Positions 1 through 7,952 of a stretch of 23,695 nt of DNA are shown here, in pieces. The notes under the pieces are model-generated. The model saw only the letters and a list, made by a program, of their open reading frames with translations, ran no database searches and had not been told where the DNA came from. The DNA comes from Neisseriaceae bacterium (GTDB lineage Bacteria; Pseudomonadota; Gammaproteobacteria; Burkholderiales; Neisseriaceae). The DNA is taken from contig JASLDB010000109.1 of the NCBI GenBank assembly GCA_030151665.1, positions 1 to 23,695 of the forward strand. Direction: 5' to 3'. Numbering within the stretch: the first letter of the stretch is position 1; every line of letters begins with the position of its first letter. The position numbers were made by a program, and so were the translations under genes.

Positions 1-327
1 TGCATCGGCTTCATTTTGTGCCACTGCTTTTTCTAACCACTCTCGTGCTTTGCCATAATCCTTGGCAACACCATCGCCATGATAAAACATGTATGCTAAA
101 GCGGTTTGAGCCGGCGCATAATTGGCTGCTGCACTGGCTTCTAATAAAGCACGTGCTGTAGCCTTATCGCTTTGCATCAATAAATAGGTTGCTTTGGCAT
201 ATTGTACTTCTGGGCGATTATCTGTTTGTACAATATTGGTTTGACCGTTGGCCACTTGTGCCATGGCAGAGGGTGTTAGTGCAAGTAGCAAGCCAGTGTA
301 TAGACTTAGTGTGGTGACTTTGTTCAT
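1..327 (-). CDS. Sel1-like repeat secreted protein, N-terminal part (cut by the window edge)
   Basis: The minus strand reads open from ATG at 325-327 to the window edge, giving 109 residues with no stop, so the C-terminus lies outside. Residues 1-23 form a signal peptide: a short positive N-terminus, a Leu/Thr-rich core, and a likely cut after PSAMA. From about residue 40 the protein is an alpha-helical solenoid of Sel1 type, with an alternating small/aromatic pattern around ALAYMFYHGDGVAKDYGKAR and a following EWLEKAV helix, matching the Sel1 repeat consensus (G-x-GV-xx-D-xx-KA-xx-W). An AAGGAC ribosome site lies just upstream of the ATG. Sel1 proteins usually act as protein-protein scaffolds, often periplasmic. 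No specific partner or function can be named. The fold assignment is firm; the role is unknown. Confidence 0.8.
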   Translation of the reverse strand, partial: MNKVTTLSLYTGLLLALTPSAMAQVANGQTNIVQTDNRPEVQYAKATYLLMQSDKATARALLEASAAANYAPAQTALAYMFYHGDGVAKDYGKAREWLEKAVAQNEADA

Positions 328-674
328 TGAAGTCCTTGTTGTTTTTGATCTTATTATTGTTGCCTTTTAACGTGGCATCTTGTGCTGCCTAGGCTTTATT
401 TACCTAATTGGCATAGTACATTATGTTTTGCGCTTAGGGAATCTATTTTATCGATGACATGATTCGTCCATCTTGGTCAAGCTTACTTGTTGGTGAGCCA
501 TGCGGTTGTCGGCATTGAGTTTGGCCACAGGGTGATTGTCATTTTAAGAAAGGAGTTAGGGATAGGCACAAACACTTGAATGTATGTTTGTTGATTATGG
601 TAAAATGAAATGGCTGTGTTGATGAATAAAAGAACGTAGTTGCTTGAATGATTTGTCTACTTTAGGAGTGAGGC
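328..674. other. Intergenic region between divergent genes
   Basis: There is no convincing gene in these 347 bases. The left end must hold the promoter of the Sel1 gene (minus strand), but I see no strong -10/-35 pair for it. The right end holds a plausible extended -10 promoter for the PhaM-like gene. An AAGGAG at 549-554 looks like a ribosome site but has no start codon at useful spacing. The middle, about 400-560, shows nothing recognisable. Confidence 0.5.
576..606 (+). promoter_or_regulatory. Candidate promoter for the PhaM-like/dnaE unit
   Basis: TTGAAT (576-581) and TAAAAT (601-606) are separated by 19 bases. The long spacer is offset by an extended -10 (TG at 598-599, one base before the hexamer). 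Transcription would start near 613, leaving a leader of about 60 bases. This is inferred from consensus only. Confidence 0.4.
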
Positions 675-929
675 ATGACCCCAAACGATAACAACCCTTT
701 TGCGTTTTGGCAGCAATTTTGGCAAAGCGCCAACCCTCAGATGGCCCCATTTTTACCACCGATGTCTTTGGAAGAAGTGAATAAAAAAATCACTGAATTA
801 CAAAGTGTCGAAATATGGTTAAATTTCAATTTACAAGCTGTGCAATCCCAATTGACAGTACTTGAGCAACAAAAAATCTTTTTTGAGAGCATGGCAGAAA
901 ACCAAGACAACACTGCCAATAATGGATAA
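675..929 (+). CDS. Short PhaM-like polyhydroxyalkanoate granule-associated protein
   Basis: 84 residues from ATG 675, with AGGAG at 664-668 six bases upstream. The N-terminus is aromatic (NPFAFWQQFWQ). It is followed by PPMSLEEVNKKITELQSVE and then IWLNFNLQAVQSQLTVLEQQK, the conserved core seen in PhaM and PHA granule-associated proteins of betaproteobacteria (P-x-(D/S)-x-EE(L/V)-xx-(R/K)I-xEL-xx-VE-x-WL-x-(L/F)NL). The second half is predicted to be a helical coiled coil. PhaM in Ralstonia activates PHB synthase and ties granules to DNA through a long Lys/Ala/Pro-rich tail; that tail is missing here and the chain ends in NQDNTANNG. The granule role is therefore a family inference, and DNA binding is not supported. 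It lies directly upstream of dnaE on the same strand, 39 bases before the dnaE ATG. Confidence 0.6.
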   Translation: MTPNDNNPFAFWQQFWQSANPQMAPFLPPMSLEEVNKKITELQSVEIWLNFNLQAVQSQLTVLEQQKIFFESMAENQDNTANNG

Positions 930-933
930 ACAC

Positions 934-951
934 AACGGGCTTTGGCCCGTT
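934..951 (+). promoter_or_regulatory. Hairpin between the PhaM-like gene and dnaE
   Basis: AACGGGC (934-940) pairs perfectly with GCCCGTT (945-951) across a TTTG loop. No U-tract follows, so a full intrinsic terminator is unlikely. An RNA-stability element or partial attenuator in front of dnaE is more plausible. The stem-loop swallows the upstream TTG (942) that would open the longest dnaE frame, one reason to prefer the ATG at 969. Confidence 0.45.
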
Positions 952-968
952 ACTTATTTGACAAGACC

Positions 969-3900
969 ATGACTGAAGCCAATTATATTCCCTTACGCTT
1001 ACACACTGAATTCTCGATTGAAGATGGCACGGTGCGCATTAAAGATGCGGTGAAATTTGCCAGTAGCCACCACTTACCTGCCGTGGGTGTCAGTGATTTA
1101 ATGAATATATTTGGTATGGTGAAGTTTTATAAGGCTTGCCGCAATGCTGGGATTAAACCCATTGTTGGCGTAGATGTGTACATTGAAAATGAGCTGAAAC
1201 CTGACAGCCCAACCCGTTTAATGCTGATTGCCAAAAATTTGGCGGGTTATTTGCGCATTTGTGAACTATTGACTGAAGCGTATGTGGATGAAGAGCGCAG
1301 CCGCTTGCGACCCCAATTGAAAAAAGCATGGTTAGAACAAGGGGACAATACGGGTTTGATTTGTTTGTCTGGGGCGCATTTGGGTGCTATTGGGCAAGCT
1401 TTATTGAATGAGCAAGCCGATGTTGCTAAAGCTTTGGCAATCGAATATGCGGCACTGTTTCCCAATCAGTTTTATTTGGAATTGCAACGATTACCAGAAA
1501 AACCTGAGTATGAAATCAGTGTACAAGACAGTTTGCAATTGGCGGTTGAGCTGGATTTGCCAGTGGTGGCAACACACCCAACTCAGTTTTTGCAAGAAGA
1601 TGATTTTCAAGCCCACGAAGCCCGTGTGTGTATTGCCGCAGGCTTTGTGTTAGCAGATCCTCGCCGCTCTCGTGATTTTGTGCCCAGCCAGTTCTTTGCA
1701 ACGCCAGAAATGATGCAAGAGCGTTTTGCTGACATACCAGAAGCCTTGGCCAATACGGTGGCGATTGCCAAACGCTGTAATTTGACCGTGACGTTGGGCA
1801 AAAACTATTTGCCTAATTTCCCCACGCCAGAAGGCATGGATTTAAATGATTATTTGATTCATTTATCCAATGAAGGTTTGGCTGAACGGATGGCGGTTCT
1901 GTATCCAGATGATGCCATTCGTGCAGAAAAATACCCAGAATACCAAGCCCGTTTGGACTTTGAATTAAACACCATTATCCAGATGGGATTCCCTGGTTAT
2001 TTCTTAATCGTGGCAGATTTTATTAACTGGGCCAAACAAAATGGTTGCCCAGTGGGGCCAGGTCGGGGTTCAGGTGCAGGCTCGTTGGTGGCATATGCCA
2101 TCAAAGTGACTGACCTTGACCCGTTGCAATATGCTTTGCTGTTCGAGCGCTTTTTGAATCCTGAGCGGGTTTCCATGCCTGACTTTGACATTGACTTTTG
2201 CCAAGAAAATCGCGGCAGGGTGATTCAATACGTTCGTCAAAAATATGGTGCAGCAGCGGTGAGCCAAATTGTGACATTTGGTACGTTGTCATCCAAAGCT
2301 GTGGTGCGTGATGTGGGGCGGGTGTTGGATTTGCCTTTTGGTTTGTGCGATCGACTGTCTAAATTGATTCCTGTTGAAGCCAACAAACCTTTGAGTTTGG
2401 CCAAGGCAATGGAAGTTGAGCCACAGATTAAAGAATTGTTGGCTGCTGAAGAAGCAGAAGAATTAATGGTGTTGGCACAAAAATTAGAAGATTTAACCCG
2501 TGGTTTGGGGATGCATGCCGGTGGTGTTTTGATTGCACCGGGTAAATTAACCGATTTTTGTCCTGTGTACCAAGCCAGTGCAGAAGAAGCATCTCCCGTA
2601 TCCATGTTCGATAAAGACGATGTTGAGCAAATTGGTTTGGTGAAATTTGACTTTTTGGGTCTGCGAAATTTGACCATTATTGAATTGGCACAGCAATACA
2701 TTGCTGAAGTTAATCAAGAAGACGTTGATGTGGCACATATTCCGCTTGATGATGCCGATGCCTATAAGATTTTTGCCAAAGGCAATACCACTGCGGTGTT
2801 CCAGTTTGAGTCGGCAGGCATGAAGCGTATGTTGGTTGAAGCCAAGCCCAAAAAGTTTGAAGAGATTATTGCTTTCGTGGCGCTGTATCGACCCGGTCCC
2901 ATGGATTTGATTCCAGACTTTACCCGTCGTATGCATGGTGAGTCGTTTGAATATTTACATCCTTTATTGGAAAATGTATTGCAGCCCACTTATGGGGTGA
3001 TGGTTTACCAAGAACAGGTGATGCAAGCTGCGCAAGTGTGTGGTGGTTACTCATTGGGTGGTGCTGACTTGTTACGTCGTGCCATGGGTAAGAAAAAAGT
3101 CGAAGAGATGGTGAAACAGCGCGCCACTTTTGTCGCTGGTGCTGCAGAAAAAAATATTAATGAAGCCAAAGCCAATGAAATTTTTGACTACATGGAAAAA
3201 TTCGCGGGCTATGGTTTTAATAAATCGCATGCAGCTGCTTATGCTTTGGTCGCTTACCAAACCGCTTGGCTCAAAGCCCATTATCCTGCTGAATTTATGG
3301 CGGCAACCATGTCCAGTGAGCTGGACAATACTGACCAGTTAAAAGTCTTTTACGATGATGCCATCGAAAATGGCATTGCCTTTTTACCCCCATCAGTTAA
3401 CCATTCTTTTTATCGCTTTAAGCCACAAACAGGCAAAAAAATTCGCTATGCCTTGGGGGCAATCAAAGGCACAGGTGAGGCGGCGGTCAATGCCATTGTG
3501 GCAGCACGAGATGCGGGTGGGCCGTTTATTGATTTGTTTGATTTTTGTGAGCGAGTGGATAAACACCACATCAATAAACGCACATTAGAAGCTTTGGTGC
3601 GCGCAGGCGCATTTGACGAAATCGATAGCAATCGTGCCATGTTATTGGCCAATATTGGCTTGGCAGTGGAAAACGCAGAGCAAAAAGCCGCCAATGCCAA
3701 CCAAGGTGGTTTGTTTGATTTTGATGAAACCGCCATTGCCCCGATTCAGATGGTGGACACCAAATCGTGGAATGAAATTGAAAAATTGGCAGAAGAAAAA
3801 CAAGCTTTGGGCTATTATTTTTCTGGCCACCCTTTTGCACCTTATGCAAAAGAAGTGCGCAATTTTGCCAAAAAATCTTTGGCGAGTATTGCACCCGCCG

Positions 3901-4403
3901 ATTATAAACAATGGGTAGCGGGTTTTGTCACCAGTGTGCGCACCATTATGGGCCGACGTGGCAAAATGGCGATTGTTTTATTGGAAGACGAAACCGCCAA
4001 AGTTGAAGTGGTGGTAGCAGGGTCTATTTATGAGCAATCTGCTGCCATGTTAAAACCCGATCAAGTTTTGTTGTTTGATGCCAAGGTTAGCAAAGATGAT
4101 TATGGTGGTGGCAGTGGTGTGCGCGTGAGTGTAGATGGTGTGTACAACTTTGCCCAAGCCCGTCAATCTTTTGCCCGCAGTGTGACATTGGAAGTGAATC
4201 AACAAGTTGATGTAGCAAGATTGGTCAATATTTTATCGGTCGCCAATGAAGGGCAACGTGTGCCTGTTGCCATTCATTACCAAAATGAGCAAGTCAAAGC
4301 CACCATGCGGTTGCCCGCAAAATGGCAGGTCAATGTGAATGAAGAATTATTGCAAGATTTGATCGAATTATTGGGCAGTGAAAATTTAGTAATTAATTGG
4401 TAA
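969..4403 (+). CDS. dnaE: DNA polymerase III subunit alpha
   Basis: Catalytic subunit of the replicative polymerase, 1144 residues from ATG 969 (E. coli 1160). The frame is open back to TTG 942, but that codon lies in a hairpin without a ribosome site; the ATG gives the usual start MTEANYIPLRLHTEF. In order: PHP domain (about 5-280, beginning LRLHTEFSIEDG), palm motif GPGRGSGAGSL (about 363-373), catalytic aspartates in PDFDIDF (D405, D407) and the third in LVKFDFLGLR (D561), the finger/helix-hairpin-helix regions, and a beta-clamp-binding peptide QGGLF (912-916, the position of QADMF in E. coli). An OB fold (about 980-1060, VAGFVTSVRTIMGRRGKMA) and a tau-binding tail follow. PHP metal ligands are not all evident, as in proteobacterial DnaE, which relies on a separate epsilon exonuclease. 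It may be co-transcribed with the PhaM-like gene. Confidence 0.98.
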   Translation: MTEANYIPLRLHTEFSIEDGTVRIKDAVKFASSHHLPAVGVSDLMNIFGMVKFYKACRNAGIKPIVGVDVYIENELKPDSPTRLMLIAKNLAGYLRICELLTEAYVDEERSRLRPQLKKAWLEQGDNTGLICLSGAHLGAIGQALLNEQADVAKALAIEYAALFPNQFYLELQRLPEKPEYEISVQDSLQLAVELDLPVVATHPTQFLQEDDFQAHEARVCIAAGFVLADPRRSRDFVPSQFFATPEMMQERFADIPEALANTVAIAKRCNLTVTLGKNYLPNFPTPEGMDLNDYLIHLSNEGLAERMAVLYPDDAIRAEKYPEYQARLDFELNTIIQMGFPGYFLIVADFINWAKQNGCPVGPGRGSGAGSLVAYAIKVTDLDPLQYALLFERFLNPERVSMPDFDIDFCQENRGRVIQYVRQKYGAAAVSQIVTFGTLSSKAVVRDVGRVLDLPFGLCDRLSKLIPVEANKPLSLAKAMEVEPQIKELLAAEEAEELMVLAQKLEDLTRGLGMHAGGVLIAPGKLTDFCPVYQASAEEASPVSMFDKDDVEQIGLVKFDFLGLRNLTIIELAQQYIAEVNQEDVDVAHIPLDDADAYKIFAKGNTTAVFQFESAGMKRMLVEAKPKKFEEIIAFVALYRPGPMDLIPDFTRRMHGESFEYLHPLLENVLQPTYGVMVYQEQVMQAAQVCGGYSLGGADLLRRAMGKKKVEEMVKQRATFVAGAAEKNINEAKANEIFDYMEKFAGYGFNKSHAAAYALVAYQTAWLKAHYPAEFMAATMSSELDNTDQLKVFYDDAIENGIAFLPPSVNHSFYRFKPQTGKKIRYALGAIKGTGEAAVNAIVAARDAGGPFIDLFDFCERVDKHHINKRTLEALVRAGAFDEIDSNRAMLLANIGLAVENAEQKAANANQGGLFDFDETAIAPIQMVDTKSWNEIEKLAEEKQALGYYFSGHPFAPYAKEVRNFAKKSLASIAPADYKQWVAGFVTSVRTIMGRRGKMAIVLLEDETAKVEVVVAGSIYEQSAAMLKPDQVLLFDAKVSKDDYGGGSGVRVSVDGVYNFAQARQSFARSVTLEVNQQVDVARLVNILSVANEGQRVPVAIHYQNEQVKATMRLPAKWQVNVNEELLQDLIELLGSENLVINW

Positions 4404-4418
4404 ATGAATGAAACCATA

Positions 4419-4447
4419 AAAAACCACCGTGATTAACGGTGGTTTTT
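4419..4447. terminator. Bidirectional terminator between dnaE and cvrA
   Basis: A-tract plus ACCACCGT pairs with ACGGTGGT plus T-tract (4419-4430 with 4436-4447) across a GATTA loop, so a hairpin with a U-run forms on either strand. It lies between two convergent genes and probably stops both. Confidence 0.9.
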
Positions 4448-4451
4448 GCGA

Positions 4452-6173
4452 TTAAGGGCATTTTAGGCCCAAGGTGGTAATGGTGTTACCTTGGGTGGAT
4501 TTAATAATGAGGTAAAAACCATCCAACGCCACTTTGTCACCCTCAGCAGGGGGCGCATTGAGTCGTTTTCGAACCAATTGCGCAGCGGTCAAGCCTTTGT
4601 CCTCATCCGATAGGGCAATACCATAAACCATGGATAAATCCGCCATTAAACTGTCTGGGCTGATATTGAATTCACCAAAAAACTGCGCTTGCACACCCAT
4701 GTCATTGTGGTTGGCATCAAAAATAGTTGCCAATGGCTCAATGTGTTTATTGGGTACGGAATACCAAACATGGTCTTTGGCTTGTAATTTGGTTTGTGGA
4801 TTGATGCGCAGCAAATCACCATCGCGTACCAAGGCAAAACAACGAATATTCAAAGCATCCAATTGATTGCCTACATCATCCGGGTGGCTACCACAAGCCT
4901 CAGAACCTTTGTCAACACAATACTCTTGCAAAGGCACCATGGCTTTTTCACCTACCCAAATTTCACGAGAATCAATCGGTTCGTGTTTTGGTGGTAATTC
5001 AACCTTACACAATTTGGCCATGGGGGCAATCGTTGCCCCTTGTACCAAAAGTGAAATCAACACAATGGTAAAGCCAATATCAAACATCAATCGTGAATCC
5101 GGTACGCCCATCATCACAGGCAATATTGCCAAAGTCACGGGTACTGCACCACGTAAGCCTACCCAACTAATAAAAGCCATCTCATTTTTGGGAAAATTAA
5201 ACCATTTTAAGGTACTGACAATCGCCAAGGGTCGAGCAATGAAAATCAATACCATGGAAATGAGCACGGCATCCGTGAGATTGTGCAATAAGCGCTCAGG
5301 TGTAACCAATAAGCCCAAAATCAAGAACATGCCCGCTTGTGCTAGCCAAGCCAAACCATCCATAACCCGTAGCACATGCTCAGTGGCATAGCTTGGGCGA
5401 TTGCCCACCATAATCCCTGCTAGATAGACAGCTAAAAAACCACTGCCATTGATTAAATTGGTGGCAGCAAAAATCAATAAGCCACCAGAGACAATCAATA
5501 AAGCATACAAGCCTTCAGCCAAATTCACTTTGCTAACCAAGCGAGACAATACCCAACCACCCGCAGCACCCAGCAGTAGACCAAAGCCAATCTGTTGCAC
5601 GAGCATGATAAGAAAGTTGAGAATCGATGCTTCTTCTGGTTTGAGGTTTAAGCCAATCAGTGCCATCACCAATAAAATGGCCATGGGGTCATTGGCACCT
5701 GACTCAATTTCCAGCGTTGATTGCACCCGATCATGTAGCCGCACGCCGCTATTGCGTAACAAGCTAAAGACTGCCGCGGCATCCGTCGAGCCAACAATCG
5801 CTGCCATGAGTAGCCCCATTTTCCAATCGACACCCAATAGTAAAGTAACAAATAGCCCCAAAATCAATACCGTGGCAATCACACCCCACGAAGCCAAAAC
5901 CGATGCGGGTTTTAAGGCAATGCGAAAGCTGCTAATGCGTGTTCGCAAGCCACCATCCAGCAAAATTACTGCCAAAGCCAATTGGCTGATCAGCGTGGCC
6001 ATGACAAAGTTACCGAATTGAATACCACCCGGACCATTTTCACCAGCTAACATGCCAACAAATAAAAACATCAACAATAAAGGCAAGCCCAATCGAGCTG
6101 ATAAAGTTGAAGCGAGGACACTGATGAACAATAAAATGCCCATCAATAAGAAAAGGGTATTGATTCCATCCAT
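4452..6173 (-). CDS. cvrA: Potassium/proton antiporter, CvrA/NhaP2 type (CPA1 family)
   Basis: 573 residues (E. coli CvrA 578), in the inner membrane. It exchanges K+ for H+ and helps cells tolerate osmotic and K+ stress. Residues 1 to about 390 hold some 12 membrane helices, with the CPA signatures MLAGENGPGGIQF, LAVILLDGGLRT, GSTDAAAVFSLLR and LEIESGANDPMA; the last two carry the acidic residues of the ion path. A cytoplasmic part (about 400-573) follows, with a TrkA_C/RCK_C-like module around CFALVRDGDLLRINPQTKL and a further C-terminal domain, as in NhaP2. The start MDGINTLFLL matches the family start; the ribosome site is weak. Its 3' end is 5 bases from the shared terminator with dnaE, and it has its own promoter upstream. 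Confidence 0.92.
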   Translation of the reverse strand: MDGINTLFLLMGILLFISVLASTLSARLGLPLLLMFLFVGMLAGENGPGGIQFGNFVMATLISQLALAVILLDGGLRTRISSFRIALKPASVLASWGVIATVLILGLFVTLLLGVDWKMGLLMAAIVGSTDAAAVFSLLRNSGVRLHDRVQSTLEIESGANDPMAILLVMALIGLNLKPEEASILNFLIMLVQQIGFGLLLGAAGGWVLSRLVSKVNLAEGLYALLIVSGGLLIFAATNLINGSGFLAVYLAGIMVGNRPSYATEHVLRVMDGLAWLAQAGMFLILGLLVTPERLLHNLTDAVLISMVLIFIARPLAIVSTLKWFNFPKNEMAFISWVGLRGAVPVTLAILPVMMGVPDSRLMFDIGFTIVLISLLVQGATIAPMAKLCKVELPPKHEPIDSREIWVGEKAMVPLQEYCVDKGSEACGSHPDDVGNQLDALNIRCFALVRDGDLLRINPQTKLQAKDHVWYSVPNKHIEPLATIFDANHNDMGVQAQFFGEFNISPDSLMADLSMVYGIALSDEDKGLTAAQLVRKRLNAPPAEGDKVALDGFYLIIKSTQGNTITTLGLKCP

Positions 6174-6217
6174 ATGAGAATTTGCCCACAGTCAAAAAAG
6201 ATAATTACAGTGCATGG

Positions 6218-6226
6218 ATTATAACA
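6218..6226 (-). promoter_or_regulatory. Extended -10 promoter of cvrA
   Basis: Read on the minus strand this is TGTTATAAT, a perfect TATAAT with the TGn extension. No good -35 is present, as often with extended -10 promoters. The predicted start is near 6211, giving a leader of roughly 38 bases. Confidence 0.6.
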
Positions 6227-6473
6227 TATGGCCTTGGCTATTTGATTGAAAAAACAGTCATTTATTGCAATGAAGGGCTTCTTGCCATGGAGGATTTGGA
6301 TTTTTTGGTTAAACTGAGCCCAATAATTGCCAGTTGGCTTAAAACGATTGTGGCAAGCGATGTTTCATGGATGCAGTGTATTGTTGATCATAAATAGCAA
6401 GATAAGGTCTTGGGTTTGGTGGATACACTTGACTGTGTTGTTGTAACTCATCAAAAGGTATTTGTGTTGATAC

Positions 6474-6509
6474 AAAAAAACCTCAGCATTGTGCTGAGGT
6501 TTTTTTTTT
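6474..6509. terminator. Terminator after the glycine-zipper lipoprotein gene
   Basis: ACCTCAGCA (6480-6488) pairs with TGCTGAGGT (6492-6500) across a TTG loop, flanked by an A-run (6474-6480) and a T-run (6501-6509). It can act on both strands. It sits 16 bases beyond the lipoprotein stop codon. Confidence 0.9.
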
Positions 6510-6524
6510 CAGGGGATGGGGCGC

Positions 6525-6728
6525 TTAACGAACTTGGCTACCAATCACACCACCCAGTGCAGCACCGCCCAAAGTAGAGCCAGTGTCGCCACCAATCATG
6601 TTGCCTGCAACACCACCAACAGCAGCGCCAATGGCAGTATTTTTTTGTTTGGTGGTCATGTTGCTAGCACAACCAAATAAAGAAGCACTTAACAATACCA
6701 AAGCAAAACATTGTGTCATTTTTTTCAT
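6525..6728 (-). CDS. Small glycine-zipper outer-membrane lipoprotein (OsmB-like)
   Basis: 67 residues. GGAG lies just upstream of ATG (6726-6728), so this start is preferred over the in-frame TTG at 6740, which overlaps that ribosome site. The signal peptide MKKMTQCFALVLLSASLFGC ends in a lipobox (L-F-G-C, Cys20), so the mature form is a 48-residue lipoprotein. The rest is a glycine zipper: AIGAAVGGVAGNMIGG then TLGGAALGGVIGSQ, GxxxG-type spacing typical of OsmB and the Rickettsia 17-kDa antigen family. Such proteins are often induced by osmotic or envelope stress, but their molecular role is unclear. The lack of charge after the lipobox (mature NMTTKQKN) gives no clear inner-membrane retention signal. 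It lies 102 bases downstream of exbD on the same strand; a TATACT-like -10 near 6783 may drive it separately. Confidence 0.8.
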   Translation of the reverse strand: MKKMTQCFALVLLSASLFGCASNMTTKQKNTAIGAAVGGVAGNMIGGDTGSTLGGAALGGVIGSQVR

Positions 6729-6829
6729 GTTATTCTCCAAATAGGTACAAAAGACCTTAATAAATGCATGAGCACTTTAGAGTATAACGCAATCCACTGT
6801 ATCGTTTTGTTAAGTAAAGTAATGCCAAC

Positions 6830-7243
6830 TTAATGTTCTGCTTCTGTGACAAAGCCTACTTTGCTCAGACCCGCTTCTTGGGCGCTTGATAAGGCTTGTG
6901 CCACAAATTTATAAGGTGCGGCTTCGTCAGAAGCAATGGCAATAACGGTATCTGGTGATTGTTTGGCCACAGCTTTAAACTCTGTTTCTAATGCTGATAA
7001 AGCCACTTCTTTGTCACCCAAGAAATACTTGCCTTCGGCATCAATGGACAAGCGCATGGGCTTGGCTGGTTCTGCTTGGTTTTCTGTATTCGTCTGTGGT
7101 AACTGCAACGGAATAGAGTGGGTTAATACAGGCATGGTCACCATAAAAACAATCAGCAAAACCAACATCACATCCACAAGTGGGGTGACATTGATTTCAG
7201 CCATGGGGGCATCATCTTGATCGCCAAAAGAACCAAAAGACAT
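6830..7243 (-). CDS. exbD: Biopolymer transport protein ExbD
   Basis: 137 residues. A single N-terminal membrane helix follows MAEINVTPLVDVMLVLLIVF; Asp24 inside the helix is the family's essential proton-pathway acid (D25 in E. coli). The periplasmic remainder (about 45-137) has the ExbD/TolR fold, with LSIDAEGKYFLGDKEV and a C-terminal VGFVTE strand. It works with ExbB to couple the proton motive force to TonB. Its AGGAG ribosome site lies in the last codons of exbB, and only 3 bases separate the two genes, which implies translational coupling. No strong terminator follows the stop codon. Confidence 0.95.
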   Translation of the reverse strand: MSFGSFGDQDDAPMAEINVTPLVDVMLVLLIVFMVTMPVLTHSIPLQLPQTNTENQAEPAKPMRLSIDAEGKYFLGDKEVALSALETEFKAVAKQSPDTVIAIASDEAAPYKFVAQALSSAQEAGLSKVGFVTEAEH

Positions 7244-7246
7244 GTT

Positions 7247-7918
7247 TTACTCCTGATGATCTAACGGTTGGTTAAGTAATTGGGCATGCAAGTCATGGGC
7301 ATAGGCATCCAAATCTTGGCGCATGGTTTTATTGAATCGAACCAATGCGTTATATGCCAATACTGCTGGAATCGCGACAAATAAACCTGCTGCGGTGGCA
7401 ACCAAGGCTTCACCGATCGGCTCGGCTACCACGGCGATACTAACCATGCCCGCTTTGCTGATGCTCAATAAGGCGTGGTAAATGCCCCATACTGTACCAA
7501 ATAAACCAATAAAAGGTGCTGTTGCGCCAATGGATGCCAAAGCGGTTAAGCCACAGTCAAATGGACGCAAGGCTTGGTCCATGGCTTTGCGGATATGGCG
7601 AGTTAAGTATTCATTGCGTGGCACAGCTGCTGCCAAACTTTTGCCTTTGTTGCTGGCATATTGGCGGTTGGCCAATAAGGCATCTTGGGTCATGTTGGCA
7701 ATGGGAGAAGCGATGTTTTGTAAATTGTTTTCTGCTTCGCTCAATGAGCTGGCATTCCAAAAAGCAGCTTTGGCCAATTTGTTGGCTTTTTTGGCCTTGA
7801 TAATGGTGTAGCTGCGCAAAATGAGTACGCACCAAGACAATACACTCATCAATACCAATGCTAAAAAGACACCAACCAATACTGGGTCACCTTGTTTAAA
7901 TACGAGTCCTAAATTCAT
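7247..7918 (-). CDS. exbB: Biopolymer transport protein ExbB (MotA/TolQ/ExbB family)
   Basis: 223 residues. Three membrane helices are visible: about 13-35, 122-150 (ASIGATAPFIGLFGTVWGIY, the family signature) and 166-190 (EALVATAAGLFVAIPAVLAY). A cytoplasmic loop rich in Ala, Asn and Lys lies between helices 1 and 2. ExbB forms the pentameric scaffold around ExbD that drives TonB. GGTGA sits upstream of the ATG. It lies between tonB and exbD, 34 bases from tonB and 3 from exbD, so the three form one operon. The short N-terminus before helix 1 is usual for ExbB of this type. Confidence 0.95.
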   Translation of the reverse strand: MNLGLVFKQGDPVLVGVFLALVLMSVLSWCVLILRSYTIIKAKKANKLAKAAFWNASSLSEAENNLQNIASPIANMTQDALLANRQYASNKGKSLAAAVPRNEYLTRHIRKAMDQALRPFDCGLTALASIGATAPFIGLFGTVWGIYHALLSISKAGMVSIAVVAEPIGEALVATAAGLFVAIPAVLAYNALVRFNKTMRQDLDAYAHDLHAQLLNQPLDHQE

Positions 7919-7952
7919 TTGTTGTCACCGATTAAATTAAAAAATAATGTGG

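Larger units (their letters stand above)
6174..6524. other. Intergenic region upstream of cvrA and downstream of the glycine-zipper gene
   Basis: About 350 bases without a supported gene. The left end holds the cvrA promoter (minus strand) and the right end holds the terminator of the glycine-zipper lipoprotein. An open frame of about 70 codons on the plus strand (6182-6397) starts with TTG, lacks a ribosome site, overlaps the cvrA promoter and resembles no family. Nothing else is recognisable between 6240 and 6470. Confidence 0.5.

Noticed and set aside
549..554. AAGGAG as the ribosome site of a small gene
   Set aside because: No start codon at suitable distance and no open frame of note follows.
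2237..2936. Minus-strand frames of 129 and 154 codons inside dnaE
   Set aside because: They lie opposite the catalytic core of DnaE, have no ribosome site and no recognisable product.
4867..6021. Long plus-strand frames (174 and 190 codons) inside cvrA
   Set aside because: They are antisense to a well-conserved transporter gene and their products are low-complexity Lys/Ser/Thr/Pro text without domains. They are shadows of the real frame.
6182..6397. Open frame of 71 codons on the plus strand upstream of cvrA
   Set aside because: It starts with TTG, has no ribosome site, overlaps the cvrA promoter and shows no family signature. The internal ATG (6288) also lacks a ribosome site.
6811..6836. 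Inverted repeat TTAAGT/ACTTAA at the exbD stop as a terminator
   Set aside because: Weak A/T stem with a 12-base loop and no U-run. It does not look like an intrinsic terminator.
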